Assembly (NCBI RefSeq): GCF_017873605.1
Contig: NZ_JAGGKI010000001.1
Location: 558,001-622,000 of the forward strand
DNA: 64,000 nucleotides
DNA from: Paenibacillus lactis
Lineage (GTDB): Bacteria > Bacillota > Bacilli > Paenibacillales > Paenibacillaceae
Direction of reading: 5' to 3'
Position numbers and translations under genes: made by a program. This document shows positions 32,008-41,382 of this stretch, one piece after another (the stretch's first letter is position 1; every line of letters begins with the position of its first letter). The notes below the pieces were generated by a model, which made no database searches, was not told the DNA's origin, and worked only from the letters and a program-made list of their open reading frames with translations.

Positions 32008-33087
32008 TTACGCCTCTCCCTCAAGAAACTTCATGAGGTGCATTTCAGGCGACGCGAGGAACTCTGTAAAGCTGCATAAATCCGCATAAGTCTGATGTTC
32101 CTCGTCGTAGCAGCCGATCAGCCCTTTTTTCTTCGGATTCCAAACGAGCTGCAGATCGGAGTAATTGTCGATATCGGCTGATAGACGCAGCAGCTTTTGC
32201 TTGCCAACTTTCATCTCAATCGTATCGGTCAATGTGAAAAAGTCGATATGCCTGATTTCATACTCGTTTTGCGCGAGCTCAAGGCGCAGCTTGTCTCCCG
32301 TAAGGAAGCTGACCAGTTCATCCGTTAGCTTATATTTCTTTAACTCATATTTTTTGTTTTCCATATCATGCATCTCATCCGGCTCCAGCGATTTCAAATA
32401 ATCGGCCAAGACGGTATTCTTATTACTGACTGCAATCGTATAAGGCCGCTCGCCGTTCTTTTCCGCTAACGTAACGTCCGCGCCGTGTTCAATCAAAAAC
32501 TTGACCATGGCCATATTCCCAATCCGCGTCGCAACGGTTAACGGAGTCGCTTGATAAGGATAGACCATATCTGGTTTATTATAGTTGATGTCTACCCCTT
32601 GATCGAGCAGATACTTGAGTGTCTTCATGTCATGGTCCGAGGCGGCTTGACGCATTACGTCACCGCCATGCAGCTTGATATCTAATCCGAGCTCATGAAT
32701 AAGCGGAATGTTTTTTTTGTTGCCATTGTAGGCCTCTGAATAGGCGCCTGACCCGATTTTATTGAGCTTGTCCATCTCGGCGCCTTGCGCTGCAATATAG
32801 CGGACGATGTCCTCCCTGCAATAGCGAACAGCCCGCAAAAAAGCCGGATTATGATGGACGTTCAGGTTGACGCCGTGCTCGACCAGCAGCTTTACAACAT
32901 CCATTCTCTGCGTTACAAGCGCCAGATCCAACGGACTTAGCTTGGTGCGCTTGCTGAGTACGATGCCATCTTCAATATCCCAGCCTGCGGCAATTGCAGC
33001 TTCTAACGCGGGAATATTCCCTTGGTATATATGCATCGCAATTTCAGGCAGCTCCTCGAACCTCCCGATATCTTTTAGAACGATCAT
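32008..33087 (-). CDS. Ankyrin-repeat protein
   Basis: Protein of 359 aa, cytosolic. About six ankyrin repeats fill residues 10-230, for example LSPLDLALVTQRMDVVKLLVEHGVNLN (about 50-76), DMKTLKYLLDQGVDIN and ATPLTVATRIGNMAMVKFLIEHGADV. The remaining 120 residues form a separate domain (TDELVSFLTGDKLRLEL... TEFLASPEMHLMKFLEGEA) that I do not recognise. Ankyrin proteins of this size are frequent immunity or poly-immunity proteins for contact-dependent toxins. It ends one base before the start of the YwqG-like gene. Confidence 0.82.
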   Translation of the reverse strand: MIVLKDIGRFEELPEIAMHIYQGNIPALEAAIAAGWDIEDGIVLSKRTKLSPLDLALVTQRMDVVKLLVEHGVNLNVHHNPAFLRAVRYCREDIVRYIAAQGAEMDKLNKIGSGAYSEAYNGNKKNIPLIHELGLDIKLHGGDVMRQAASDHDMKTLKYLLDQGVDINYNKPDMVYPYQATPLTVATRIGNMAMVKFLIEHGADVTLAEKNGERPYTIAVSNKNTVLADYLKSLEPDEMHDMENKKYELKKYKLTDELVSFLTGDKLRLELAQNEYEIRHIDFFTLTDTIEMKVGKQKLLRLSADIDNYSDLQLVWNPKKKGLIGCYDEEHQTYADLCSFTEFLASPEMHLMKFLEGEA

Positions 33088-33160
33088 CCAATACCACTCC
33101 TATCTGTCCGTTAACTTAACCTAGCCAAGGCGGTTGCCATGTCCGGGAAATAAAAGTATT

Positions 33161-33190
33161 AAAAAAGCCAGCGGAAACGTACCGCCAGCT
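33161..33190 (-). terminator. Terminator of the DUF4261 gene
   Basis: On the minus strand AGCTGGCGG pairs with CCGCTGGCT (two G-U pairs) and is followed by six T, about 120 bases after the DUF4261 stop. Confidence 0.65.
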
Positions 33191-33308
33191 CATTTTCGTG
33201 CCGTATCACACTGCAGGCATGTTTAGTATAAAATTGATACTCAGCCGGCTCGATCGGGGCCCCTCCCGCGACTCCAGGCGCGAGGCCTCGGTCATACGTC
33301 AGCCTAAT

Positions 33309-34184
33309 TTATTCTCGTTCTCCTGCCGCATATTCGCCTGGACAGACGTCCATCACTTCTCTGGCAGGCTGGATCAGCGACATTTCGAACCTGCAAGGCC
33401 AATGCACCTCCGGTGCCATCTCCCCGTTCAGCAAGCCGGCGATCGTCTCGCCGTCGTTCACCGGCACGTCCGCTTCAAACAAATAGGCTGCAACACTGAA
33501 TGCATGCCGTGACACGTCGTTTGGATCCAAGGTATGAAAGTGATACTGGACATCCGGAAGTCCAAGCGCAAAGAGGCCGAGCGAATCGACCAAGCTGTCT
33601 TCGGTGCCATGAATGGTAAAATAGCGGATATTCATGCCGAACTGCAAGAACCTCGCGGCTCCTTCGTACGGATTATCCGCAATTTCGGACGGATGCAGCA
33701 GCTTCCCGCTCGATGGAATCCAGATCGCTTTGCAGGTCGGGAACAGGCTTACGGCAGCCTCCAGCCAATCCGCCAACAAGGCGCTGCGCGATTTATAGTC
33801 CAGCCCCGCCGCCATGAAGTCGCTGATCAGCAGCTTATAACGGCACTGTTCCAGAACGTCCTCCCCATCCGGCATTGTCCAAAACTGGGTGCGCTCCATG
33901 TCGGTAATCGACTCTGGTTGAAAAGGCGTAACGTCTGCCATCATTACCTGAGCCGGCATTTCCCCATCCCGGTAGGCTACTTTATACGCCTCTACGGCAA
34001 ACGACGACAACGCGTCGGATCCCGACACGATATCCGTTTTTCCGCATTGGGTTTCTATCGCAATCCGGATGGCCTCGGCATTCGGCCGTTCCGCTTCCTC
34101 CTCAAACAGCAGGTACATTTGAAACAACCGCTGAAACTCGCTTTTTTCGTCTAAATTTTGCTGAAGCACGCGTTCGCTCTCCAT
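33309..34184 (-). CDS. DUF4261 domain protein
   Basis: Protein of 291 aa, soluble. The C-terminal half carries the DUF4261 features: AVSLFPTCKAIWIPSSGKLLHP, then FLQFGMNIRYFTIHG and DSLVDSLGLFALGLPDVQYHFH. The N-terminal part (LFQMYLLFEEEAERPNAEAI) is family-typical too. DUF4261 proteins have no known biochemical activity; in Firmicutes they are repeatedly found near secreted toxins and other immunity genes. Here it has its own terminator, and the ankyrin and YwqG-like genes follow in the same direction. No toxin gene is visible in the window. Confidence 0.75.
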   Translation of the reverse strand: MESERVLQQNLDEKSEFQRLFQMYLLFEEEAERPNAEAIRIAIETQCGKTDIVSGSDALSSFAVEAYKVAYRDGEMPAQVMMADVTPFQPESITDMERTQFWTMPDGEDVLEQCRYKLLISDFMAAGLDYKSRSALLADWLEAAVSLFPTCKAIWIPSSGKLLHPSEIADNPYEGAARFLQFGMNIRYFTIHGTEDSLVDSLGLFALGLPDVQYHFHTLDPNDVSRHAFSVAAYLFEADVPVNDGETIAGLLNGEMAPEVHWPCRFEMSLIQPAREVMDVCPGEYAAGERE

Positions 34185-34396
34185 TTTTCCCCTACCACTC
34201 CGTTCGTATGTCGTTCCCCTCTACTATAGAGATTGCCACACGGTTCCGGCAAGTCCGCCCAGGAAAATGATTCCAAAGTCGGATTTATGGGGCGCTCAGC
34301 CTTTCCTGAATCGGAACGCCCATCTCCGCCTTATGCCTATCAAAGCAGCTTATATCGGACATAAATTTTTCTCCGTCACTTGTTGTACGGTTCAGT

Positions 34397-34849
34397 TTAA
34401 CGGGGATAACGAACAGAGGGCGAGTAAAACACGTCACTATGCATGTGCAGAATTCTGTCCCAGTTCCCGGGATTGGTCGTGTCTGGAGAGCGGTTCTCTA
34501 GAATGGCCTGATACAGGGTTGTTTTTTCCTCCAAATGGGCAACATGCCGTTTGGCTTCCTCGAGCTTAGCGAGCGCCGCTTCTTTATGCTCCATCATGAG
34601 TGTGTAGCGTTGCGGAATGGTTGAATCCCCTTCGAGACATAAATCGACGTACTTTTTAATGACTTCAATCGGCATCCCGGATTGCTTGAGGCATTTGACG
34701 CCAAACAGCCAGTTGATCGATTCTTCGTCGAACATCCGGATATTATTCTCATTGCGCTGTACGCTTGGCACCAGGCCTTTATCCGTGTAAAAGCGCACGG
34801 CATGCTCGGTGAGTCCCGTTATCTGGGCAGCTTCTTTGACCGTATGCAT
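34397..34849 (-). CDS. MerR family regulator (AdhR-like)
   Basis: Regulator of 150 aa: winged HTH MHTVKEAAQITGLTEHAVRFYTDKGLVPSVQRNENNIRMFDEESI at residues 1-45, then the dimerising coiled coil with KHVAHLEEKT-like heptads (about 85-115). No Cys is present in the sensor end, unlike the thiol-sensing AdhR of B. subtilis. It is divergent from an aldo/keto reductase whose promoter has the MerR hallmark of a 19-base spacer occupied by a perfect palindrome, so it is the probable activator. The 210-base gap after it (34185-34396) shows nothing. Confidence 0.88.
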   Translation of the reverse strand: MHTVKEAAQITGLTEHAVRFYTDKGLVPSVQRNENNIRMFDEESINWLFGVKCLKQSGMPIEVIKKYVDLCLEGDSTIPQRYTLMMEHKEAALAKLEEAKRHVAHLEEKTTLYQAILENRSPDTTNPGNWDRILHMHSDVFYSPSVRYPR

Positions 34850-34885
34850 TGTGAAATCCTCCTGAAAAATAATTTGAAAGACGGC

Positions 34886-34916
34886 TTGACTTCGTGTAAC
34901 ACGAAGGCTCTAAGCT
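34886..34916 (+). promoter_or_regulatory. MerR-type promoter of the aldo/keto reductase gene
   Basis: TTGACT (34886-34891), 19 bases, TAAGCT (34911-34916). The palindrome CTTCGTGT-A-ACACGAAG (34890-34906) lies in the over-long spacer, as in promoters untwisted by MerR activators. Confidence 0.75.
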
Positions 34917-35024
34917 AATTGTAATGCAAATCGGCTGTAAGCGAAATCTTCGCTCGGCGGTACCGATTCCCCTGGGACTCGCGGCCGTTTGCCGTAATAC
35001 ATTTGAACAATAGGAGGAATTACA

Positions 35025-35876
<852 letters not shown>

Positions 35877-35927
35877 ACCTCGGTCGAAACACAATCCCAT
35901 AGAGAGAGCTATCGACGAAAAATGAAA

Positions 35928-35963
35928 AGAGGATCGATTTTAATACAGCACCTACGATCCTCT
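35928..35963. terminator. Hairpin between convergent genes
   Basis: AGAGGATCG (35928-35936) pairs with CGATCCTCT (35955-35963) across an 18-base loop, after the aldo/keto reductase and before the end of the convergent NADAR gene. Confidence 0.55.
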
Positions 35964-35986
35964 AATTCCGTTATCCGACCAAAAAA

Positions 35987-36538
35987 CTAGCTCTGCAGCA
36001 GCTCGTCCCGCGCTTCGGTCAGCGCGAATCCCAGCAGGTTTTGGCCCCGCCATTTCACGGGGTTCTCCGCATTTGGATTGGACTGGCTCATACCGATCCC
36101 CCAAATGCGGTCCTGCGGGCTGGCTTCGACGAGGATGCGGTTCTTCGTCGACTTGAGATAATCGCCAAGCTCCGGATTCTGCGAAAACTTGGCCAAGCTG
36201 GCTCGTTTGACGATGCCGTAGCATTCCTGGTCCCAGGTATCCTTGTCGAAGTTTCGGACCGCGCGCCCATAAGCCTTCATTTCCTTGGGATGCTTAGCTG
36301 TAAGGATCGACTCCAGCATTTCATGGTCGCCGAACAGCCTTGCCTTCTCAGCCATCATAAACTGCTCGGCACACGAATACTCCGTCCCCTCTACCGTGAA
36401 CGGGCACATCCACCACTGGCTGAAGCAGCTTTTGTCGATGCTCCCGTCCTTAGGCGGCGTATGGCCCCAAAAGAATACAAACTTGAACGTTTTCCCTTTG
36501 TTATAAGCTTTTTTTAACTCATCGAGATTGTAAATCAT
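35987..36538 (-). CDS. NADAR family protein (YbiA-like)
   Basis: Protein of 183 aa of the NADAR (NAD and ADP-ribose) superfamily: FKFVFFWGHTPP, SCFSQWWMCPFTVEGTEYSCAEQFMMAEKARLF (about 37-67), GRAVRNFDKDTWDQ and RIWGIGMSQSNPNAENPVKWRGQNLLG. Known members hydrolyse the N-glycosidic bond of riboflavin intermediates (YbiA) or remove ADP-ribose from guanine in DNA. GGAGGAATAACTG precedes the ATG, three bases after the Nudix stop. As the fourth gene of a PnuC-NadR-Nudix operon it is tied to NAD or ADP-ribose turnover here. Confidence 0.9.
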   Translation of the reverse strand: MIYNLDELKKAYNKGKTFKFVFFWGHTPPKDGSIDKSCFSQWWMCPFTVEGTEYSCAEQFMMAEKARLFGDHEMLESILTAKHPKEMKAYGRAVRNFDKDTWDQECYGIVKRASLAKFSQNPELGDYLKSTKNRILVEASPQDRIWGIGMSQSNPNAENPVKWRGQNLLGFALTEARDELLQS

Positions 36539-36541
36539 CAG

Positions 36542-37426
36542 TTATTCCTCCAGTTTTCTTCGATACAAGCGGGATGGCCGATGTCCCGCATTTTCGGTGT
36601 AATGATCGGTCTCCGCCACGAGATCGGCCACCTTGCGCCGGAAGGCCGCCTTCAATAGCTCTTTATCCAAAATGACCTCATAAACCTGCTGCAGCTCCGT
36701 CAAGGTAAAAAGCTCTGGCATCAAGTGCAGCGCAATATCGGTATAGTTCACTTTTCCCCGAAGTCGCTCGATCGCGCATGCTATAATCTTCGCGTGGTCA
36801 AAGGCCAATCCATCATTCGATACGATCTTGTAATCCGTGCTGGTCGATGTCGTCTTCACGGTCAACGTCCTCGCCACGACCGCCGAAAGCTCCTCCTCAC
36901 CGCTTAGCTTGAGTTCATACTCCAGCGTCTTGACGTATCCGTCCTCCATCATCTCTTTCTGCTCCCGCAGCAGCCGATAGGATACCTTGAACCAAGCAGC
37001 GTCGGCCGCATCGTCTCCCGCCTGAAGCTCCAATTTATCGCTGTTGATCAAAGCCATATAGCTGCAGCTCATCACCCAGGTTCGGGGATCTCGCCCGATG
37101 TCACTGAACGTATACAACTGCTCCAAATAAACGTCGTCCACGCCGGTCTCCTCGCGCAGTTCCCTTGCCGCGGCCTGTTCAGTCGTCTCGCCCGGCTGGA
37201 CAAAGCCGCCAGGCAGCGCCCATTTACCCAGGAAAGGGTGACCTCCCCGGCGGATGAGCAGGATGCGGAGCTCCTTTTCGGGTAGCTTCCGATAGCTGTC
37301 AGCCGCCTCATCCGTAACCGTGAAGATCACCATATCGGCTGCCACCGAAGGCCGCTCGTAATTCTCTGCCCGGTACTTCTCCAAAAATTCGCGTTCCGTT
37401 AGTCCGTCCCGATCCAACAAATCCAA
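36542..37426 (-). CDS. NrtR-like protein: Nudix domain with C-terminal winged helix
   Basis: Protein of 294 aa starting with TTG at 37426 (AAGGAGG eight bases upstream). Residues about 29-165 form a Nudix domain with an intact Nudix box (GGFVQPGETTEQAAARELRE, then ETGV). The C-terminus is the NrtR-type DNA-binding part (GLAFDHAKIIACAIERLRG, FTLTELQQVYEVILDKELLKAAFRRKV). NrtR proteins repress NAD-biosynthesis genes and release DNA on binding ADP-ribose. Because the box is complete, ADP-ribose pyrophosphatase activity may coexist. It sits within the NAD operon that it probably controls. Confidence 0.9.
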   Translation of the reverse strand: MDLLDRDGLTEREFLEKYRAENYERPSVAADMVIFTVTDEAADSYRKLPEKELRILLIRRGGHPFLGKWALPGGFVQPGETTEQAAARELREETGVDDVYLEQLYTFSDIGRDPRTWVMSCSYMALINSDKLELQAGDDAADAAWFKVSYRLLREQKEMMEDGYVKTLEYELKLSGEEELSAVVARTLTVKTTSTSTDYKIVSNDGLAFDHAKIIACAIERLRGKVNYTDIALHLMPELFTLTELQQVYEVILDKELLKAAFRRKVADLVAETDHYTENAGHRPSRLYRRKLEE

Positions 37427-37480
37427 TGGGGGCGCCTCCTTGTTTTTTCATTCTAAGCTAGTTGTGGTTATGTGTTCATT

Positions 37481-38515
37481 TTACTCCCTGCCTGCATCTA
37501 ATTCTAAACGTTTTAGCTCCCCGAAATAGTTCCGATAGGGCTCGAACCTCGCCAGCACCTCGTCTACCTTGCGCATGCGCTCCTCCAGGCTCCCCCGCAG
37601 CGTAATGTAGGGGATGCGCCGCTCCTTCAAATCCGCGATGATCTGTTTATGAAAAACATGCCGCTTCTGATCCCCGCTTCGATCCCACGTATCGTCGTAA
37701 GGAATATCGTCGTCGCACAAGAAGAACAGATCGTAGCGCTGCGCGTTCTCCAGGGCAATCCGCGTTAATCGCTCCGGCGCCCGGCCGTGGTAATCCATGG
37801 CGAACATATACGTCGTAATCGCATTGGTATCGACGAACAGAAATCGGTTCGCCGCAAGCAAAGCTTCCTCTTCACGCTCGATATGGCCCACAGCGATTTC
37901 ATCGAACGCCTCCAGGCTGATTCTGCGGTCCACCTGATGCTCGGTCCAATAATCGCGCCCGTATTCGCTAGCATAGGTCGTGTGATACCGCCGCGCCAGC
38001 GCTTCGGTGATCGTCGACTTCCCCGTCGACATCGCCCCAACGAATACCACCTTCGTGATTAAGTCCCGGTACACGATATCACTTATGAACTCCCTGTATT
38101 TATACGGATCGGAACGGATCATCGTTGCAGAGATCGGAACCTGCTCGCGGGCTTCATCAACCCGCCGGTCAACCGAGCCCAAAGCGAGGCTCATATGCCT
38201 GCCGTAAAACTCGCTCGAATAAAAATGCGTGACCTGCTCCCCGTTCAGTAAACGGAGGATATACTGTTCCTCCCGAATCTCATGCTCTCGGTCATCCGAA
38301 TACCCGTCCGGTCCGTCCCAAGCTTCAACGACCCGGACTGCCGGGTATAGTCGCCGAATCCAATTCGCCCGGATGTGAAGCGGGATCGGCGTCACCGTCG
38401 TCTCGTAAATGACCACGATCAACTCATCGACCTCTTGCAGCGCCGTTTCGATCATGAACTGATGCCCTTTATGCAGCGGGGCAAACTTCCCCAGCGTTAA
38501 TCCGAGCTTTTTCAT
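37481..38515 (-). CDS. nadR: Bifunctional NadR: NMN adenylyltransferase and ribosylnicotinamide kinase
   Basis: Protein of 344 aa from the ATG at 38515, four bases overlapping the pnuC stop (ATGA), with GGGAGGTGG upstream. The nucleotidyltransferase part shows LTLGKFAPLHKGHQFMIE (about 3-20) and ISATMIRSDPYKYREF near 125-140. The kinase part starts with Walker A VGAMSTGKSTI near residue 160, then EYGRDYW and DTNAITTYMFA. It lacks the N-terminal HTH of enterobacterial NadR. It traps imported nicotinamide riboside as NMN and makes NAD, which fits the coupling with the PnuC gene. Confidence 0.94.
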   Translation of the reverse strand: MKKLGLTLGKFAPLHKGHQFMIETALQEVDELIVVIYETTVTPIPLHIRANWIRRLYPAVRVVEAWDGPDGYSDDREHEIREEQYILRLLNGEQVTHFYSSEFYGRHMSLALGSVDRRVDEAREQVPISATMIRSDPYKYREFISDIVYRDLITKVVFVGAMSTGKSTITEALARRYHTTYASEYGRDYWTEHQVDRRISLEAFDEIAVGHIEREEEALLAANRFLFVDTNAITTYMFAMDYHGRAPERLTRIALENAQRYDLFFLCDDDIPYDDTWDRSGDQKRHVFHKQIIADLKERRIPYITLRGSLEERMRKVDEVLARFEPYRNYFGELKRLELDAGRE

Positions 38516-39189
38516 GCCGCCACCTCCCTGGCCCCTTTGTTCCAATTGTAATAGCCGTATACCGCATTAACCAAATACGCGCTCCACATGACGATCATCA
38601 GCATGCCTTCGCTGCTGCCCTCAAGCAGTCGAATCGCCCAGAGCAGCACCGTAAACAAATTCAACACAATATAGACAAGCCATTGCTCCTTGAATCTGCG
38701 GACCATTAAGAAGGTGGCTACAACGGACAACACCGTCGTAATAGCATCGATGTAAGGCGAGTTCTGTCCCGGGATGAACGAAAGCCCAAATCCCAGCAGC
38801 AAACAGCCCAAGATACAGGTTGCGCCAACGAGAAGCAGACCTCTAAACTCCATTTGGCGCATGATCAGCTTGCCGTCTTGGCGGTGATTTTTCCACATGT
38901 AGAAGCCAATGACGTTCATCGGAACGAAGAACAGCAGATTCAGCATAACCTCTCCAAACAACCCGTTAAAATAGGCCAGATAAGCGTAACCGATGGTGTT
39001 GTACATGCCGAAAACATAGCTCATCAGGCTGCCCTTCGCCGCAAGCACCACGCACAGCACCCCGGTAATAAAAACGGTAAATCCGAATAAAGAATCCTTG
39101 GACATCACCGTAAATCCCACCGCAATCAAGGTAAACAGCGCCAACCAAGCGATTTCGAACAGGTTCCAGCCGCGCGCAACCATCTTCAC
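38512..39189 (-). CDS. pnuC: PnuC-type nicotinamide riboside transporter
   Basis: Membrane protein of 225 aa with about seven hydrophobic helices (first at 11-30, LFEIAWLALFTLIAVGFTV). The PnuC family segments are SYVFGMYNTIGYAYLAYFNGLFGEVMLN and FFVPMNVIGFYMWKNH, which hold the substrate-binding aromatic and Asn residues. PnuC passes nicotinamide riboside by facilitated diffusion and depends on phosphorylation by NadR for trapping. It starts with GTG at 39189 (GAGGGG upstream), with an ATG two codons later as alternative. First gene of the NAD operon. Confidence 0.92.
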   Translation of the reverse strand: MKMVARGWNLFEIAWLALFTLIAVGFTVMSKDSLFGFTVFITGVLCVVLAAKGSLMSYVFGMYNTIGYAYLAYFNGLFGEVMLNLLFFVPMNVIGFYMWKNHRQDGKLIMRQMEFRGLLLVGATCILGCLLLGFGLSFIPGQNSPYIDAITTVLSVVATFLMVRRFKEQWLVYIVLNLFTVLLWAIRLLEGSSEGMLMIVMWSAYLVNAVYGYYNWNKGAREVAA

Positions 39190-39253
39190 AATACATCCCC
39201 TCTGCTTTCTTCACTGGTTTATAGAGCGAAACCACCCAGTCAATACTTAGTAT

Positions 39254-39277
39254 CATTTTGTTAATAACATTTTGTTA
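39254..39277 (-). promoter_or_regulatory. Direct repeats upstream of the NAD operon, possible NrtR site
   Basis: CATTTTGTTA occurs at 39254-39263 and 39268-39277, 14 bases apart, around a central GTTA-A-TAAC palindrome, 65-88 bases upstream of the pnuC start. Binding by the operon's NrtR-like protein is inference. Confidence 0.4.
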
Positions 39278-39490
39278 CTATCAAAAATAACAGAAAAGCC
39301 TGCGCATGGCAAGTGAAATCTGCCCATTTATCGCAGACATGATCGTTATGATCTTGTACATTCCGCAAAATCATGAGAGGACGAACACCACTTGTTACAA
39401 CACGGAATATACAAATACATAGGCACTTATCCCAATCATGCTTATTCTGTAAGCTTGGCGAATCGGAATAGGCACAAAGGAGTGTGTAGG

Positions 39491-40600
39491 TTGGTACTAC
39501 AATCATCTCACTATTTTGCCCACGGCAACACTGCGCGCGGGGCTCATTTCTTGTATACATCCGCATTTGACGGATTGAACAAGATTTTTGTCCTTACGGG
39601 GCCCCAAGGTACGGGGAAATCGACGGTCATGCAAAGCTTGGCGGATCGCCTGCTGGATCAAGGCTTTCATGTACAATGCTTCCACTCCCCCCTCCGTCCC
39701 GACGAACTGGATGGCATCATTTTTACGGAATTGAAGGTTGGTATTGTTGACGGCAGAGTCTGTAGGGGAATTTCGGATAGCGGGGCCGATAACATCGTCT
39801 TTATCGATTTCGGGGAAGCATTCGATAACAGCCTGATTTCACCGGAAGACTTGGTCACGATAGAAGATCTTAGTGGCAAGCTTGAGGACGCCTATTCAAC
39901 TGTGTATGAAACATTCGCAACGGCACTACGGATTCATGACGAGTGGGAAAAATATTATATCGAAAATATGGATTTCGCGAAGGCCGATCAGATTGCACTG
40001 GAATTCATTCAAGAATTATACGCCGGTCATGAAAGCGATACGCCAATCGCTCCGCGTCACTTATTTTTCGGAGCTGCGACCCCGAGGGGGGCGTTCGATT
40101 TTATTCAAAGCTTGACCGCTCAGCTGGAAAGACGGATATTCATCAAAGGAAGGGCGGGATCCGGCAAATCGACGCTGCTGAAAAAGCTTGCATCTGCTGC
40201 CGAACAGAAAGGAATCGACGTTCAAGTGTTTCATTGCGCCTTTGATCCGAACAGTCTGGATATGCTGATATTCCCGGAGCTTCGAACTGCGATCTTCGAC
40301 AGTACCGCTCCGCATGAATATTTCCCCGATCGGGACGGGGATGAGATCCTAGATATGTATACGCGGACCATTGCCCCTGGAACCGATGAAGCCTATGCTA
40401 ACGAAATAGCGGCTATCAAAGCACGCTATTCGGCAAAGATGAAAGAGGCCACCTCCCATCTGGCGGAAGCCGAAGCCATCGATTCTCAGATTAAAGCCTA
40501 CTATGTTGCGGCCACTGATTTTTCGATCGTGGAGAAACTCCGCCTTCAATTACAGTCCGAATTGAATGAACGGATCAGCTCCATTCAGACTTCACAATAA
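39491..40600 (+). CDS. Tandem P-loop ATPase of the PRK06851 type, function unknown
   Basis: Protein of 369 aa from a TTG at 39491 (AAAGGAG eight bases upstream); the frame is open to 39392 but the added residues are not family-like. It consists of two homologous halves: HYFAHGNTARGAHFLY leads to Walker A GPQGTGKST, followed by VQCFHSPLRPDELDGIIFTELKVGIVDG; the second half repeats HLFFGAATPRGAFDFI, GRAGSGKST and VQVFHCAFDPNSLDMLIFPELRTAIFD. The halves plus a C-terminal coiled coil match a conserved but uncharacterised family of spore-forming Firmicutes. No partner gene is adjacent, and substrate is unknown. The 300 bases before it hold no other gene. Confidence 0.75.
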   Translation: MVLQSSHYFAHGNTARGAHFLYTSAFDGLNKIFVLTGPQGTGKSTVMQSLADRLLDQGFHVQCFHSPLRPDELDGIIFTELKVGIVDGRVCRGISDSGADNIVFIDFGEAFDNSLISPEDLVTIEDLSGKLEDAYSTVYETFATALRIHDEWEKYYIENMDFAKADQIALEFIQELYAGHESDTPIAPRHLFFGAATPRGAFDFIQSLTAQLERRIFIKGRAGSGKSTLLKKLASAAEQKGIDVQVFHCAFDPNSLDMLIFPELRTAIFDSTAPHEYFPDRDGDEILDMYTRTIAPGTDEAYANEIAAIKARYSAKMKEATSHLAEAEAIDSQIKAYYVAATDFSIVEKLRLQLQSELNERISSIQTSQ

Positions 40601-40621
40601 GATACAACCCAAAAGCGTTCG

Positions 40622-41026
40622 TCAATGTCTACCTTTGAACCGTTTAATCGCTTCCTCGGTCACCGGCTCGAAGAGGTTAAGCAGATTGCCATCGGGATCG
40701 CGGAACAGCATAGAACGGTTCCCCCACGGCATCGTGGTCGGTTCCTTTACCCAATGATCGACGAATGGCTTCAAGCGCACATATTCGGCTTCGACATCAT
40801 CGACGCGGAACTCAATAATGACAGTGCGATTATTGGCCCCCACTACGGAACCCGCGCCGAATAGCTGTGCCGTTTGGGAGTGGCCGATGGCAAGGGACCA
40901 TGATGGCAAGACGAGTTCGGCAAATACGGGCGCGGGTCGCTCCGCCGAAACCCCCATGACTTTCTCATAGAACTCGACGAGACGATCCACGTCGTCAGTA
41001 ATGATGCGTACAGAAGCGAAACTCAC
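40622..41026 (-). CDS. VOC (glyoxalase/bleomycin-resistance/dioxygenase) family protein
   Basis: Protein of 134 aa with one paired beta-alpha-beta-beta-beta module set: FASVRIITDDVDRLVEFYEKVMG at the start, VIIEFRVDDVEAEYVRLKPFVDHW in the middle, and NRSMLFRDPDGNLLNLFEPV near the end. The metal-ligand positions seem to be His or Glu in these strands (LAIGHSQ; NLFEP). Function within VOC cannot be named. Convergent with the tandem P-loop gene with only 21 bases between stops. A perfect terminator-like hairpin stands 92 bases upstream of its start. Confidence 0.85.
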   Translation of the reverse strand: MSFASVRIITDDVDRLVEFYEKVMGVSAERPAPVFAELVLPSWSLAIGHSQTAQLFGAGSVVGANNRTVIIEFRVDDVEAEYVRLKPFVDHWVKEPTTMPWGNRSMLFRDPDGNLLNLFEPVTEEAIKRFKGRH

Positions 41027-41117
41027 AAGTTATTCCTAATAATGGGTTTGGCTGTGCCCCACAGCCGTTGTAAAACATGCTTTTTTTACTTATTTCATTT
41101 ACTTGTCCAATAATAAA

Positions 41118-41152
41118 AAAACGCTACTGACAACGTTATGTCAGTAGCGTTT
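41118..41152. terminator. Orphan hairpin with U-runs on both strands, upstream of the VOC gene
   Basis: AAACGCTACTGACA (41118-41131/2) pairs over 14 bp with TGTCAGTAGCGTTT, loop ACGTTA. On the minus strand it is followed by seven T. No gene ends next to it on either strand, so it may be an attenuator in the VOC leader or stop antisense read-through from the P-loop gene. Confidence 0.6.
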
Positions 41153-41382
41153 TAGAATTTTTGGGGCTTCGTTCGATTCCTTCACCTTATCTGCGATGTC
41201 ATGGTTAAATCGAAGGCATACTCGCAAGCGGCCATCAGCCTCTGACACACAAGAAACCATTAAAGACATTTATCGCGGTTGGGACGCCCCGTAGGTCATC
41301 GTATTGAGCTGCTATGCCGAGTTTTATTATACTGGCTGGAATACGAGGTTCCAAGTTTATAGATTTCCTGTAAAATGATGCT
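41153..41382. other. Intergenic region without recognisable gene
   Basis: 230 bases between the orphan hairpin and the histidine kinase. Short open frames here have no ribosome binding site or recognisable protein. A promoter for the kinase operon must lie here but I cannot pick it with confidence. Confidence 0.5.

Noticed and set aside
33534..34154. 206-codon plus-strand frame
   Set aside because: Shadow of the DUF4261 gene; Arg/Gln-rich translation with no ribosome binding site.
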